Shown: positions 1 through 9,039 of the stretch, in pieces
Position numbering within the stretch: position 1 is the stretch's first letter
Layout: the number at the start of each line of letters is the position of its first letter
Origin: JBFAPK01 sp040676675
GTDB lineage: Bacteria > Actinomycetota > Actinomycetes > Mycobacteriales > Micromonosporaceae
Direction of reading: 5' to 3'
Length of the DNA stretch: 64,000 nucleotides
Assembly (NCBI RefSeq): GCF_040676675.1
Contig: NZ_JBFAPK010000018.1
Location: 89,293-153,292, forward strand
Notes under the pieces: generated by a model
Seen by the model: the letters and a program-made list of their open reading frames with translations, nothing else
Databases searched by the model: none
Told to the model about the DNA's origin: nothing
Program-made: the position numbers and the translations under genes

Positions 1-1
1 G

Positions 2-322
2 TACCGCAATCCGGACCGCGAGGACGGCACGTACCGCTGGGGCGCCCAGGACGCGCTGCGCGGCGCGGTGAAGCGGTGGGAGAAGGCCCTCGGCCGCGCG
101 CACGGCGACCGCGACTGGTGCAACGAGAACCTCCGGCCGATGCTCGGCGAACTCGCCGACGAGCGGCTGCGCCAGCGGCACGGGCTGACCCGCGCCAGCG
201 ACCCGGGCCGGGCCCGGGAGCTGCTGGGCGAGCCACTGTGGAACTTCCTGAGCACCCCTGTCCGCCGTACCCCGCCCCCGCGCGAACTCGCGGCCATCGT
301 CGCCCCACTGGAGAAGCTATGA
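2..322 (+). CDS. C-terminal part of a hypothetical protein upstream of moxR
   Basis: The reading frame is open from the window edge to the TGA at 320-322, giving about 106 residues; the N-terminus lies outside the window. The visible part is charged, with an arginine-rich stretch around WGAQDALRGAVKRWEKALGR and a Pro-rich tail. No membrane segment or catalytic motif is seen. Its stop overlaps the ATG of the next gene (ATGA), so it is translationally coupled to the MoxR ATPase. In actinobacteria a small uncharacterised protein often precedes the MoxR/DUF58 pair, and this is probably it. Function unknown. Confidence 0.7.
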   Translation, partial: YRNPDREDGTYRWGAQDALRGAVKRWEKALGRAHGDRDWCNENLRPMLGELADERLRQRHGLTRASDPGRARELLGEPLWNFLSTPVRRTPPPRELAAIVAPLEKL

Positions 323-1311
323 CAGACGTCGACCAGATTCCCGCCGGCGAGGTGGGCCGGCTGGCCCGTACCGTGCTCGACTCGGTCGGCACGGTCGTGG
401 TCGGCAAGCGGCCCGCCCTGGAGCTGGTGCTCGCCGGGATCCTGGCCGGTGGGCACGTGCTCCTGGAGGACCTGCCGGGTCTGGGGAAGACGCTGACCGC
501 CCGCTCGTTCGCGCAGGCGCTCGGGCTGGACTTCCGGCGGTTGCAGTTCACGCCCGACCTGCTCCCGGCCGACGTCACCGGCTCCTTCCTGTACGACCAG
601 CGCAGCGCGGAGTTCACCTTCCGGGCCGGACCGATCTTCACGAACCTGCTGCTCGCCGACGAGATCAACCGGACGCCGCCGAAGACGCAGGCGGCCCTGC
701 TGGAGGCGATGCAGGAGAAGCAGGTCTCCGTCGAGGGCGTCACGTACCGGCTGGACGCGCCGTTCCACGTGCTGGCCACCGCCAACCCGATCGAGTACGA
801 GGGGACGTACCCGCTGCCCGAGGCACAGCTGGACCGGTTCCTGCTGCGGGTCTCGTTCGGCTACCCCTCGGCCGAGGAGGAGTGGGACGTGCTGCGGCGC
901 CGGATCTCCCGCCGACGGGAGGAGGCCGAGCTGGAGCCCGTGGTGGACGCGCCGACGCTGCGGGCGATGCAGGCGGCCCTGGAGAACGTCGTGGTGGAGG
1001 ACTCGCTCGGCCGGTACATCGTCGCGCTGACCGCGGCCACCCGGGAGCACGCCTCGGTGCTGGTCGGCGCCTCGCCGCGCGGGTCGCTGGCGCTGCTGCT
1101 GCTGGCCCGGGCCAAGGCCGCGCTGGCCGGCCGCGACTACGTCATCCCGGAGGACGTCAAGGAGGTGGCGGTGCCGGCGCTGGCACACCGGATCACGCTG
1201 CGCCCGGAGATGTGGCTGCGCCGGGTCGACCCCTCCTTCGTGGTGAACGAGGTGCTCGACTCGACGCCCGCGCCGGCCAGCGGGGCGCTGCCGAGCTACG
1301 CCGCTCGATGA
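319..1311 (+). CDS. MoxR-family AAA+ ATPase
   Basis: A 330-residue cytoplasmic AAA+ ATPase. The Walker A loop is visible as LEDLPGLGKT near residue 55, Walker B as LLLADEINRTPPK near residue 112, and sensor 1 lies in FHVLATANPIEYEGTYPLPEAQLDRF. The C-terminal helical lid follows, and the length fits the family. The ATG at 319 overlaps the preceding stop as ATGA, and its own stop overlaps the next ATG at 1308. MoxR ATPases are thought to act as chaperones that activate or assemble partner proteins, often with DUF58/VWA-like proteins, which fits the next gene. The specific client is unknown. Confidence 0.93.
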   Translation: MTDVDQIPAGEVGRLARTVLDSVGTVVVGKRPALELVLAGILAGGHVLLEDLPGLGKTLTARSFAQALGLDFRRLQFTPDLLPADVTGSFLYDQRSAEFTFRAGPIFTNLLLADEINRTPPKTQAALLEAMQEKQVSVEGVTYRLDAPFHVLATANPIEYEGTYPLPEAQLDRFLLRVSFGYPSAEEEWDVLRRRISRRREEAELEPVVDAPTLRAMQAALENVVVEDSLGRYIVALTAATREHASVLVGASPRGSLALLLLARAKAALAGRDYVIPEDVKEVAVPALAHRITLRPEMWLRRVDPSFVVNEVLDSTPAPASGALPSYAAR

Positions 1312-2759
1312 CCGTCCAGCAGGCGCCCGCCGGGGCGGGGCCCTCCGCCACGGTCCGGCCGGCCGTACCGCCGGGTCCCGGTCCGGCCGGCGCGCCGGCG
1401 GGCGAGGAGTCCGCCGGTACGCCGTCGTGGGGCGCCACCCGGGCGCTGGGGCGGGCCGTGCTGCTGACCGGCGTGCTGCTCCTGGCCGGGGTGCTCCTCG
1501 GCCGGGTCGACCTCGTCGTGCTCGCGGTGCCGTTCGCGCTCGGCACGGCGTACGCGCTGCGCCGCCGGCCGGTCGCCGCGCCGGGCGTAACGGTCGAGGC
1601 CGACGACAACTACCTGGTGGAGGGGGGCGAGGTCAGCGGCGGCATCGTGGTGGACAACCCCGAGCAGGTCGGCTACCACCTCGTCGTGGTGCGGAGCCTG
1701 GTCTCGCCCTGGCTGAAGATCGACCGGGCCGGCGTGCCCGGGCCGGACGACGCGATCCCTCCCGGCGGGGTCGACCGGCCGTTCGCGCTCGCGCTGCGCC
1801 CCGGCGAGGAGGCCACCATCGAACTGGCCGGCGAGTCGCTGCGCTGGGGCCGCCACCAGCTCGGCCCGGCCGCCGCGCGGGTCGCCGCCTGCGACGGGCT
1901 GCTCGCCAGCCGCCCGGTGGTCAGCGGCGCCCGGGGCGTACGGGTCTACCCGGCCACCGAGCCGTTCGACGCGGTCGAGGCGATGCCCCGGGCCGCGGGA
2001 CTGGTCGGCGGGCACCGGTCGCGCCGGCCGGGTGAGGGCGGCGAACTGGCCGGCGTACGCATCTTCGGCCCCGGCGACCGGCTGCGCCGCATCGACTGGC
2101 GGGTCTCCCTCCGGGCCCGGCAGCTGCACGTGGCCGCCACCCTCTCCGACCGGGACGCCGAGGTCGTGCTCCTGCTCGACGTGCTCACCGAGGCGGGCCA
2201 CTCGGGCGGCGTCCGGGGCGGGGCCTCCGTGCTCGACACCACCGTGCGGGCCGCCGCCGCGATCGCCGAACACTACCTGCACCGGGGCGACCGGGTCTCG
2301 ATGCTCGAGTACGGTCCGTCGGCGCGCCGGCTGCGCCCGGCCACCGGCCGTCGGCAGTACCTGACGCTGCTGGAGTGGCTGCTGGACGTGCGGGCCGAAT
2401 CCTCCCCGTACGAGCCGTACGACCTGGTTTTCGGCTCGCATCTGCTCTCCTCGGACGCGCTGGTGGTGGTCCTCACCCCGCTGCTGGACGAGCGGTCGGC
2501 CGCGATGCTGGCCCGGCTGGCCCGCTCCGGCCGGTTCGTGGTCGCCGTGGACACGCTGCCCGGCACCGCCCGCCCGCCGCAGACGGGTCCCTGGACCGAG
2601 CTGGCGTACCGGGTCTGGCGGCTGGAGCGGGAGAACACGATCGGGCAGCTGCGTGAGCACGGCGTACCGGTGGTCGGCTGGGCCGGCGCCGGCAGCCTGG
2701 ACCTGGTGCTGCGGGACGTGGCCCGGCTCGCCTCGGCACCGAGGGCGACGCTGCGATGA
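1308..2759 (+). CDS. DUF58 domain protein, two N-terminal membrane segments
   Basis: A 483-residue protein. After a Pro/Ala-rich N-terminus come two closely spaced hydrophobic segments (about residues 45-85), then an extended beta-rich part and the DUF58 core: the signature RIFGPGDRLRRIDWRVSLR lies near residue 255, followed by a VWA-like fold with VVLLLDVLTE. The ATG at 1308 overlaps the moxR stop and the stop overlaps the following ATG at 2756, so four genes form one coupled operon. DUF58 proteins are regular MoxR partners and are suspected to work at the cell envelope. The biochemical role is not established. Confidence 0.9.
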   Translation: MTVQQAPAGAGPSATVRPAVPPGPGPAGAPAGEESAGTPSWGATRALGRAVLLTGVLLLAGVLLGRVDLVVLAVPFALGTAYALRRRPVAAPGVTVEADDNYLVEGGEVSGGIVVDNPEQVGYHLVVVRSLVSPWLKIDRAGVPGPDDAIPPGGVDRPFALALRPGEEATIELAGESLRWGRHQLGPAAARVAACDGLLASRPVVSGARGVRVYPATEPFDAVEAMPRAAGLVGGHRSRRPGEGGELAGVRIFGPGDRLRRIDWRVSLRARQLHVAATLSDRDAEVVLLLDVLTEAGHSGGVRGGASVLDTTVRAAAAIAEHYLHRGDRVSMLEYGPSARRLRPATGRRQYLTLLEWLLDVRAESSPYEPYDLVFGSHLLSSDALVVVLTPLLDERSAAMLARLARSGRFVVAVDTLPGTARPPQTGPWTELAYRVWRLERENTIGQLREHGVPVVGWAGAGSLDLVLRDVARLASAPRATLR

Positions 2760-3319
2760 TCACTTCTTTGGTCGACCGGGCCCGCGCGCTGCACGCGGCC
2801 GTACGGCGCGCCGCGCTGGCGCCGCTGCTGGTCCGCCTCGGGATCTTCGCGAGCGCGCTGCTCGCCTTCCTCGTGGCGTACCCGTCGCAGCTGGTGCTCG
2901 GCCGCCCGCTCCTGCCGCTGGCCGTCGTCGCCGCCCTCCCCGCGATCTCCCCGCGCCGGGTCTGGCCGACGCTGACCGTGCTGGCCGCGGTCGCCGGCTG
3001 GATCCTGACCACCAGCTGGTACGGCCAGCCCGTGGCGCTCTGGCGGCTGCTGGCCCTGGCCGGACTGCTCTACCTGACGCACGCGCTCTGCGCGCTGGGA
3101 GCGCTGCTGCCGTACGACGCGGTGGTCACGCCCGAGCCGCTGGTCCGCTGGGTCGGGCGGGCGTGCGGCGTGGTCCTCGCCTCGGCGGTGCTGGCCGTGC
3201 TGCTGCTCGCGCTGGCCGGGCCGGACGGGCAGCGCACCTACCTGACCGCCCTGCTCGGCGGTCTCGCGGTCGCCGTGGCCGCCGCCGCGCTGCTCGCCTG
3301 GCTGCTCCGCCGCCGGTAG
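2756..3319 (+). CDS. Hypothetical membrane protein of the moxR operon
   Basis: A 187-residue protein with about five hydrophobic segments (for example LGIFASALLAFLVAYPS, LPLAVVAALPAI, LALAGLLYLTHALCALGALL, VVLASAVLAVLLLALAG and VAVAAAALLAWLL) and an Arg-rich C-terminus, so an integral membrane protein. It starts at an ATG overlapping the DUF58 stop (ATGA). I recognise no family motif. As the last gene of a moxR-DUF58 operon it is probably a membrane partner of that system, but this rests only on context. Confidence 0.8.
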   Translation: MITSLVDRARALHAAVRRAALAPLLVRLGIFASALLAFLVAYPSQLVLGRPLLPLAVVAALPAISPRRVWPTLTVLAAVAGWILTTSWYGQPVALWRLLALAGLLYLTHALCALGALLPYDAVVTPEPLVRWVGRACGVVLASAVLAVLLLALAGPDGQRTYLTALLGGLAVAVAAAALLAWLLRRR

Positions 3320-3471
3320 GCCGCGCCGGGGCCGCCCGGCCCGGCACGGGCGTCCGTGGGGCCCCCGGAACCCCTCCCGTGGGACGGCGTCACACAGCTC
3401 ACAGCGGCGTCCTCGGTCACAGAAGGCGTATCCACCGAGCACCGACGGCCTAACCGGGGAAAGATGGAACC

Positions 3472-4872
3472 GTGAATCCGCAACGGATCCTTGTGGTGGG
3501 TGCCGGTCACGTTGGCCTCTACGCGGCCCTGCGCCTGTCGAAGAAGCTACGGTCGAGCGAGGCCGAGGTCGTCGTGGTCGACCCGCAGCCGCACATGACC
3601 TATCAGCCGTTCCTGCCCGAGGCGGCGGCGGGGAACATCTCCCCGCGGCACTCGGTCGTGCCGCTGCGCCGGGAGCTGCGGCGCTGCCATGTCGTCGCCG
3701 GTACCGTCACCCGGATCGAGCACGCCCGGAAGACCGCGATCGTACAGCCGATCATCGGTCCGTCCCGCGAGTTGCCGTACGACCACGTGATCGTGGCGCC
3801 CGGCTCGGTGTCGCGGACCCTGCCGATCCCGGGCCTGCGCGAGCACGGCATCGGATTCAAGACCATCGGCGAGGCGATCTACCTGCGCAACCACGTGCTC
3901 GACCGGCTGGACGTGGCGGCGGCCACGACCGACCCGGAGGTACGCCGCTGCGCGCTGACCTTCGTCTTCGTCGGCGGCGGCTACGCCGGTATCGAGGCGC
4001 TGGCCGAGATGGAGGACATGGCCCGGGACGCGCTCAAGTACTACCCGGAGCTCTCGCCCGACGACATGCGCTGGGTGCTGGTCGAGGCGACCCAGCGGGT
4101 GCTGCCCGAGGTCGACCGGGACATGGGCGCCTACACCGTCCAGCAGCTGCTCAAGCGGAACATGGACATCCGGCTGGACACCCGGCTCGAATCGTGCGTC
4201 GACGGAATGGTCAGTCTCTCCGACGGCGACAGCTTCAAGGCCGACACGATCGTCTGGACGGCCGGCGTGAAGCCCTCGCCGATGCTCGACCACACCGACC
4301 TGCCCCGGGACAACCGGGGCCGGGTGACGTGCCTGCCGACCCTCCAGGTGGTCGACGGGGACCAGGTCGTCGAGGGGGCGTGGAGCGCCGGCGACTGCTC
4401 GGCGGTACCGGACCTGACCGGCCCGCCCGGCAGCTTCTGCTCGCCCAGCGCGCAGCACGCGGTGCGGCAGGCCAACCAGATGGCCGACAACATCAGGGCG
4501 GTGATCCGGGGGCGGCTGCCGAAGGAGTACAAGCACAAGCACGCCGGCAGCGTCGCCAGCCTCGGCCTGCACAAGGGCGTGGCCCAGGTCTACGGGATCA
4601 AGCTCACCGGCTTCATCGCCTGGCTCATGCACCGCACGTACCACATGAGCCGGATCCCGTCGCTGAACCGGAAGGTCCGGGTCGTGGTCGACTGGACGCT
4701 CGCCTTCTTCCTCAAGCGGGAGGTGGTGGCGCTCGGCCAGCTGCACGACCCGCGGGAGGAGTTCCTGGAGGCGACGGCGCCGTTACCGGAGCGGAAGGCG
4801 GCCCCGCCCGCCCCGGCGGAGGCCGACGGCCGACCGCGCAAGCCGGCCCCGGTGTGGGGTCGCCGGAGGTAG
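3472..4872 (+). CDS. ndh: Type II NADH dehydrogenase-like FAD/NAD(P) oxidoreductase
   Basis: A 466-residue flavoprotein that would oxidise NADH and pass electrons to menaquinone without pumping protons, at the inner face of the membrane. The FAD Rossmann motif VVGAGHVGLYAALRLSKK is at the N-terminus, the NAD-binding motif FVGGGYAGIEALAE near residue 168, and the conserved VWTAGVKPSPM near 260. The C-terminal 60 residues carry the amphipathic region expected for membrane association. The GTG start at 3472 follows GGGGAAAG. Codon 438 (4783-4785) is TTA, read by the bldA-type tRNA encoded 2 kb downstream. Convergent with the next gene; a family A inverted repeat lies between them. Confidence 0.88.
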   Translation: MNPQRILVVGAGHVGLYAALRLSKKLRSSEAEVVVVDPQPHMTYQPFLPEAAAGNISPRHSVVPLRRELRRCHVVAGTVTRIEHARKTAIVQPIIGPSRELPYDHVIVAPGSVSRTLPIPGLREHGIGFKTIGEAIYLRNHVLDRLDVAAATTDPEVRRCALTFVFVGGGYAGIEALAEMEDMARDALKYYPELSPDDMRWVLVEATQRVLPEVDRDMGAYTVQQLLKRNMDIRLDTRLESCVDGMVSLSDGDSFKADTIVWTAGVKPSPMLDHTDLPRDNRGRVTCLPTLQVVDGDQVVEGAWSAGDCSAVPDLTGPPGSFCSPSAQHAVRQANQMADNIRAVIRGRLPKEYKHKHAGSVASLGLHKGVAQVYGIKLTGFIAWLMHRTYHMSRIPSLNRKVRVVVDWTLAFFLKREVVALGQLHDPREEFLEATAPLPERKAAPPAPAEADGRPRKPAPVWGRRR

Positions 4873-4918
4873 CCCGACCCGCTCGCCGCCGCGCGCACCG
4901 CACCCCGCCCCGCCCCGC

Positions 4919-4976
4919 CGATCTAGGGCATATCGTCGTTACTTGATCTCTAATCGCAACGATTTGCCCTAGATCG
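4919..4976. repeat. Inverted repeat, family A copy 1 (minus orientation)
   Basis: Left arm GATCTAGGGCATATC (4920-4934) pairs with right arm GATTTGCCCTAGATC (4961-4975) with one mismatch. The loop, read on the minus strand, contains GATTAGAGATCAA, which matches the loops of copies 2 and 3; this copy is therefore inverted relative to them. It lies in the 123-bp gap between two convergent genes and could act as a bidirectional terminator. Confidence 0.85.
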
Positions 4977-4995
4977 ACGCGTGGACCTTGACGCG

Positions 4996-6825
4996 TCAGA
5001 CCTTCCAGGTCCAGGCGTCGGCGATCCGGGTCGCCGGCCCGAGCAACGCCTCCAGGGTGGTACGCAGGCTCTCGCTGTTCGGCTCGTCGGCGGCGAGCGC
5101 CACGCACGACGCGTTCCAGAAGCTCAGGTCGCGCCGGGCCTGCTCGCGCTGCTCCGGGCTGATCTGCGGCACGCTGCCGGTCTTCGCCACGTCGGCGAGC
5201 AGGGCCGAGGTCGGCTGCTTGTAGGTCCCCATCGAGGCCTTGCCCTTGGCCGCGTACGGCCCGATGAAGAAGCCCTCCGGCATCCCGAAGCCGGCGTCGG
5301 CCTCGGCGGCCCAGCGCATCGCCCAGGGCTCCTTCGGCGTCGGTAGCGGCACGGGGACCAGCACCCCGCCGGGGGGTACGCAGTCGCGCCAGTGCCCGGC
5401 GGAGACGAACTCGGGTACGGGCGCGCGGCCGGTCGTCGGCAGCGGGGCGGGGAAGATCGGCAGCAGGGCCGCGATCACGGCGCCCGGTACCAGCATCCGG
5501 GCCGGCTGCCACCGCGCCCGCAGCGCGCGGTCGACGGCGACCGCCAGGACCGTGCCGATCAGCGGGATCAGCGCCAGGGCGAACCGCATCGGCAGCGCCC
5601 CGTCCACCACGGGCAGGCCGTGCAGCAGCGAGTACGGCCCGCGTACGCCGGTCTGCTCGCCGTGCACCAGCACCACCGGCCCGAGCGAGAGGGCGGCCAT
5701 CAGGATCCCGGCGATCGCGCAGGCCAGCACCAGCGGGCGCCGGATCAGCCAGGCCGCGCACGCGACCGCGACGAGCAGCAGCGGCCAGCCGAGGAAGGTG
5801 TTGTACTCGGCCGGGCCGGTGGTGAGCCCCGCCGACTCGATCGAGCCGCCGATCGAGAGCGGCGAGATCGCGGCCCAGCTGCCCAGGTCGGCCGAGAAGT
5901 AGTAGGGGCTGAACATCCCGTTCGGCACGCTCTGCGGCCCGGCGAACTGGAACCACAGCGGGTACGCCAGCAGCACGGTGGCCACCCCCACCGCGAGCAG
6001 CAGCCCGGCCATGAAGCGGCTGAGCACCCGCCGGGCCAGGTCGCGGCGGGCGACGGCGTACGTCACCGTCACCACGACCAGCGTCAGCGCGGTCAGGAAG
6101 AGCACCTCCTCGCCGACGAAGACCTGGACGGCGACGGTGAGGGCGAGCCCGAGCGAGGAGGTGACGAGCCGGCGCAGGTGCGGTCCGGGGGAGGCCGGGT
6201 CGGCGGCGCGGAGCATCCGTACCACCAGCCAGATCATCACCGGTACCAGCCACTGGGCGGTCATGTGCAGGTGACTGTTGGTCTGCGAGACCATGCCCGG
6301 GGCGAAACCGCAGAACGCCGCGCCGAGCCCGGCCGCCAGCCGCCGGGCTCCGACGGTACGGGTGTAGAGCAGGTACCAGGCGATGGCGGTACCGGCCAGG
6401 TTGCCGGCGGCCAGCAGCGCGAAGGTGGTGGCGGCGCCGAAGATCAGGGTGACCGGCGCGAAGAGGGCGCCCAGCGCGATGACCGTGGTGTTGGCCATCA
6501 GGTTCACCCCGTCCGGGGCGTTGAGCCGGTCGCTGAGCAGGCTGAAGTCGCCGTGCAGCAGCCGCGAGTCGGTGGCCAGGAACCACTCGTAGAGGGTCTG
6601 GTCCTCCGGGTTGAGCGCGAGCACCCGGCCGGACGGGTCGGGCCACAGGCCGTGGGTGAGCCAGCCGGCGAACCCGACGAAGAGCAGGCAGACGACCAGG
6701 TCCAGCCGGTACGGGCGGAGGGTGGCGAGCCATCGGGACCAGCGGTCGCGGCGGTCGCCGGAATCGCCCGTCGGTACGGTCGGATCGGAGTTCGTCTCCT
6801 GCGGCGCACGGGTTGTGCTCGTCAC
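4996..6825 (-). CDS. Polytopic membrane protein, GT-C/YfhO-like in layout
   Basis: A 609-residue protein with at least ten hydrophobic helices, for example LDLVVCLLFVGFAGWLTHGL, LMANTTVIALGALFAPVTL and LFLTALTLVVVTVTYAVA, and a C-terminal soluble region of about 170 residues containing TPKEPWAMRWAAEADAGFGM. This layout, with long luminal loops, resembles GT-C glycosyltransferases and YfhO-like proteins, but I see no diagnostic catalytic motif, so the family is uncertain. The GTG at 6825 (VTSTTRAPQ) is the last plausible start before the first helix. It is a single gene pointing away from the tRNA, convergent with ndh. Confidence 0.75.
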   Translation of the reverse strand: MTSTTRAPQETNSDPTVPTGDSGDRRDRWSRWLATLRPYRLDLVVCLLFVGFAGWLTHGLWPDPSGRVLALNPEDQTLYEWFLATDSRLLHGDFSLLSDRLNAPDGVNLMANTTVIALGALFAPVTLIFGAATTFALLAAGNLAGTAIAWYLLYTRTVGARRLAAGLGAAFCGFAPGMVSQTNSHLHMTAQWLVPVMIWLVVRMLRAADPASPGPHLRRLVTSSLGLALTVAVQVFVGEEVLFLTALTLVVVTVTYAVARRDLARRVLSRFMAGLLLAVGVATVLLAYPLWFQFAGPQSVPNGMFSPYYFSADLGSWAAISPLSIGGSIESAGLTTGPAEYNTFLGWPLLLVAVACAAWLIRRPLVLACAIAGILMAALSLGPVVLVHGEQTGVRGPYSLLHGLPVVDGALPMRFALALIPLIGTVLAVAVDRALRARWQPARMLVPGAVIAALLPIFPAPLPTTGRAPVPEFVSAGHWRDCVPPGGVLVPVPLPTPKEPWAMRWAAEADAGFGMPEGFFIGPYAAKGKASMGTYKQPTSALLADVAKTGSVPQISPEQREQARRDLSFWNASCVALAADEPNSESLRTTLEALLGPATRIADAWTWKV

Positions 6826-6924
6826 GGCCTCGACCCTAGTGCCGAAGGCGTGCCGGGGTGCGCCGGGTCGGCCCGAACCCGCTACCGTGACAGTCACCGG
6901 AGCGCTACGGCGCCCGGGGCCCCG

Positions 6925-7005
6925 GCCCGGGTGGTGGAAAGGCAGACACGGCCGCCTTAAAAGCGGCTGCCGCAAGGCGTGCGGGTTCGACCCCCGCCCC
7001 GGGCA
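6925..7005 (+). tRNA. bldA: tRNA-Leu(UAA), bldA-type
   Basis: The acceptor stem GCCCGGG (6925-6931) pairs with CCCGGGC (6998-7004), followed by discriminator A; CCA is not encoded. The anticodon stem GCCGC/GCGGC encloses loop CTTAAAA, giving anticodon UAA (6958-6960). A long variable arm (GCC-GCAA-GGC) marks a class II tRNA, and the T arm GCGGG-TTCGACC-CCCGC is canonical. In Streptomyces the sole tRNA for UUA is bldA, which times development and antibiotic synthesis. Three TTA codons are found in genes of this window (positions 4783, 28564 and 29967). Confidence 0.96.
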
Positions 7006-7125
7006 CCCCCTGCTCCGCCGCATTCCACGCGCTACCGCGCCCTTTGTTCCCCACGGTGGGTTGCTGTCCCGGTTACGCTTGAGCGGCACGTCGTCGTGCA
7101 TCGACCCCCTGAGGGAGGCCTGAAA

Positions 7126-7941
7126 GTGAAGACGACCAACCCGGTGCTGGCCCGGCTCGGCCAGGCGGCCGAGCGCGAGCGGGCCGCCGGGTACGCTCCC
7201 GCCGGCCCATACGGGCAGCCCGGTTACGGGCAGCCGTACCCGACGGCGGCGGGATACCCGGCCGCGCCGCCCACCGTGCGCCCCATGTCCATCGACGACG
7301 TCGTCGTCAAGACCGTCACCCTGCTCGGCATCCTCGCCGTCTCCGCGGCGGCCGCGTGGACCCTGGTGCCCGACGCGCTCGTCGGCGTCGCCTGGATCGG
7401 CGCGCTCGTGGTCGGCCTGGTGCTGGGCCTGGTCATCTCCTTCGCCCGGATCGCCAACCCGGCGCTCGTGATCGCCTACGCGGTGGTCGAGGGCGTCTTC
7501 GTGGGCATGGTGAGCAAGGCGTTCAACACGGTGTACCCCGGCATCGTCCTGCAGGCCGCGGTCGCCAGCTTCGGCGTCTTCTTCCTGATGGCGATGCTCT
7601 ACAAGTCGCGGGTCATCCGGGCCACGCCCCGGTTCGTCCGCGGTGTGGTCGCCGCCATGGTCGGCCTCTTCGCCGTCATGATGATCAACCTGGTGCTGGC
7701 GCTCTTCGGCGTGAACACGGGCCTGCGCGACGGGGGCGCGCTGGCGATCGGGTTCAGCCTGGTCTGCATCGTGGTGGCGTCGCTGAGCTTCGTGCTGAGC
7801 TTCCACGAGATCGAGGAGGGCGTGCGGATGGGTCTTCCGCAGCGTTACTCCTGGACCGCCGCCTTCGGCATCCTGGTCAGCATCGTCTGGCTCTTCTTCG
7901 AGATCCTGCGGCTGCTCAGCTACTTCCAGGGCGACGACTGA
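7126..7941 (+). CDS. Bax inhibitor-1/YccA-like membrane protein (copy 1)
   Basis: A 271-residue protein. The first 50 residues are soluble and Gly/Pro/Tyr-rich (GPYGQPGYGQPYPT), followed by seven hydrophobic helices and the tail SWTAAFGILVSIVWLFFEILRLLSYF. The order and the conserved Y-P-G-I-V segment fit the actinobacterial BI-1/YccA membrane family, implicated in stress resistance or ion leak in other organisms; the exact role is unknown. The GTG at 7126 has GAGGGAGG 8 bases upstream. It starts 121 bp after the tRNA and is followed by a paralogue at 8223. Confidence 0.85.
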   Translation: MKTTNPVLARLGQAAERERAAGYAPAGPYGQPGYGQPYPTAAGYPAAPPTVRPMSIDDVVVKTVTLLGILAVSAAAAWTLVPDALVGVAWIGALVVGLVLGLVISFARIANPALVIAYAVVEGVFVGMVSKAFNTVYPGIVLQAAVASFGVFFLMAMLYKSRVIRATPRFVRGVVAAMVGLFAVMMINLVLALFGVNTGLRDGGALAIGFSLVCIVVASLSFVLSFHEIEEGVRMGLPQRYSWTAAFGILVSIVWLFFEILRLLSYFQGDD

Positions 7942-8056
7942 CGTCCACGCCGCAACCGCGTCCGACCGACGCCCGCTCCCGTACCCCGGGGGGCGGGCGT
8001 CCGGCTTTCCGAGGTGACGCCGTGCGCCCCCGGATGGGCGTTCGCCGGTCGTCGGT

Positions 8057-8100
8057 CGCGGGTCGCCCGTCGCGGGCCACCGCTCGCGGGTCGCCCGTCG
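8057..8100. repeat. 16-bp direct repeat in a GTCG-rich spacer
   Basis: CGCGGGTCGCCCGTCG occurs at 8057-8072 and again at 8085-8100, inside a spacer of 281 bp (7942-8222) with many degenerate GTCG/CCGTCG units. No gene is seen in the spacer. It separates the two BI-1 paralogues. It could be slipped-strand repeat growth; no function is evident. Confidence 0.6.
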
Positions 8101-8222
8101 TCCGTCGTCCGTCGGCGGGACCGGGCCGCGCGGGTAGCCTGAGGAAAGGGGCATTTCCCCTATTTCGGAGGCGTGCGGGGTGCCCGTCGCGCGGCTGCGG
8201 GCCCGTGGGAAGAAGGCGTGTG

Positions 8223-8978
8223 ATGGAGAGCACCAACCCGGTGCTGAGCCGACTGGACGAAACCGTCCGGGCGCGGCGCGGGTACGCTCCCACCCCCGTC
8301 GAGGCGGTCACCGTCGACGACGTGGTGCTCCGTACCGTCGGGCTGTTGATCCTGACGGCGGCGGTCGCCGCGCTGGCCTGGGTGCTGGTCCCGGCCGGCG
8401 GTGCGGTCGGGGCCGCCCTGCTCGGCACCACGCTGGCCGGGCTGGTGCTCGGGCTGGTGATCTCGATCAAGCGGATCACGAACCCACTGGTCATCTCCCT
8501 CTACGCCATCGTGCAGGGGGTGCTGCTCGGCGTCGCCAGCCGTGGCTTCGAGGCGCTCTACCCGGGCATCGTGGTCCAGGCCGTGGTCGGTACCTTCGGC
8601 GTCTTCACCGGGATGGCCCTGCTCTACCGGGCCCGGGTGATCCGGGCGACCCCGCGCTTCGCCCGCCTCGTGCTCGGCGCCCTCTTCGGCGTGATCGTGC
8701 TGAGCCTGGTCAACCTGGCGGTCTACCTGATCACCGGGCGGCAGGGGCTGGAGGTCTACAGCCGGACCGGGCACGTGGGCTGGCTGCCGTACGTCTTCTC
8801 GCTGGTCGCGATCACGGTCGGCGCCCTGACCTTCATCCTCGACTTCGACGCGGCCGAACGGGCCGTCCGCGCCGGCCTGCCCCGCCGGTACGCCTGGTAC
8901 TGCGCCTTCGGGATCCTGGTCGGGCTGATCTTCCTCTACTGGCAGATCCTCCGGCTCCTCGGCTACCTGCGGCGCTGA
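8223..8978 (+). CDS. Bax inhibitor-1/YccA-like membrane protein (copy 2)
   Basis: A 251-residue paralogue of the preceding gene. The starts are alike (MESTNPVLSRLDE here, KTTNPVLARLGQ there), as are the middle segment ALYPGIVVQAVVGTFGVFTGMALLYRARVIRATPRF and the C-terminus ILRLLGYLRR. It has about seven membrane helices and lacks the Gly/Tyr-rich N-terminal insert of copy 1. The ATG at 8223 follows GAAGAAGG. Tandem duplication is the simplest origin. Role unknown. Confidence 0.85.
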   Translation: MESTNPVLSRLDETVRARRGYAPTPVEAVTVDDVVLRTVGLLILTAAVAALAWVLVPAGGAVGAALLGTTLAGLVLGLVISIKRITNPLVISLYAIVQGVLLGVASRGFEALYPGIVVQAVVGTFGVFTGMALLYRARVIRATPRFARLVLGALFGVIVLSLVNLAVYLITGRQGLEVYSRTGHVGWLPYVFSLVAITVGALTFILDFDAAERAVRAGLPRRYAWYCAFGILVGLIFLYWQILRLLGYLRR

Positions 8979-9039
8979 CGGCTCGCGCACCCGGGCCGGG
9001 GTCCAGCCGGAGCGCCGTCGCCGTCCTAGACTCGCGGCG

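Noticed and set aside
1296..3442. Long open frames on the minus strand opposite the DUF58 and membrane protein genes, and similar long antisense frames elsewhere (for example 42821-46881 plus)
   Set aside because: They arise because stop codons are rare in non-coding frames of a genome this rich in G and C. Their proteins are Arg/Pro/Gly-rich without motifs, and the opposite strand has clear families.
6979..7125. N-terminal extension of the BI-1-like gene into the tRNA
   Set aside because: The frame overlaps the tRNA and has no family similarity; the GTG at 7126 has a strong ribosome site.
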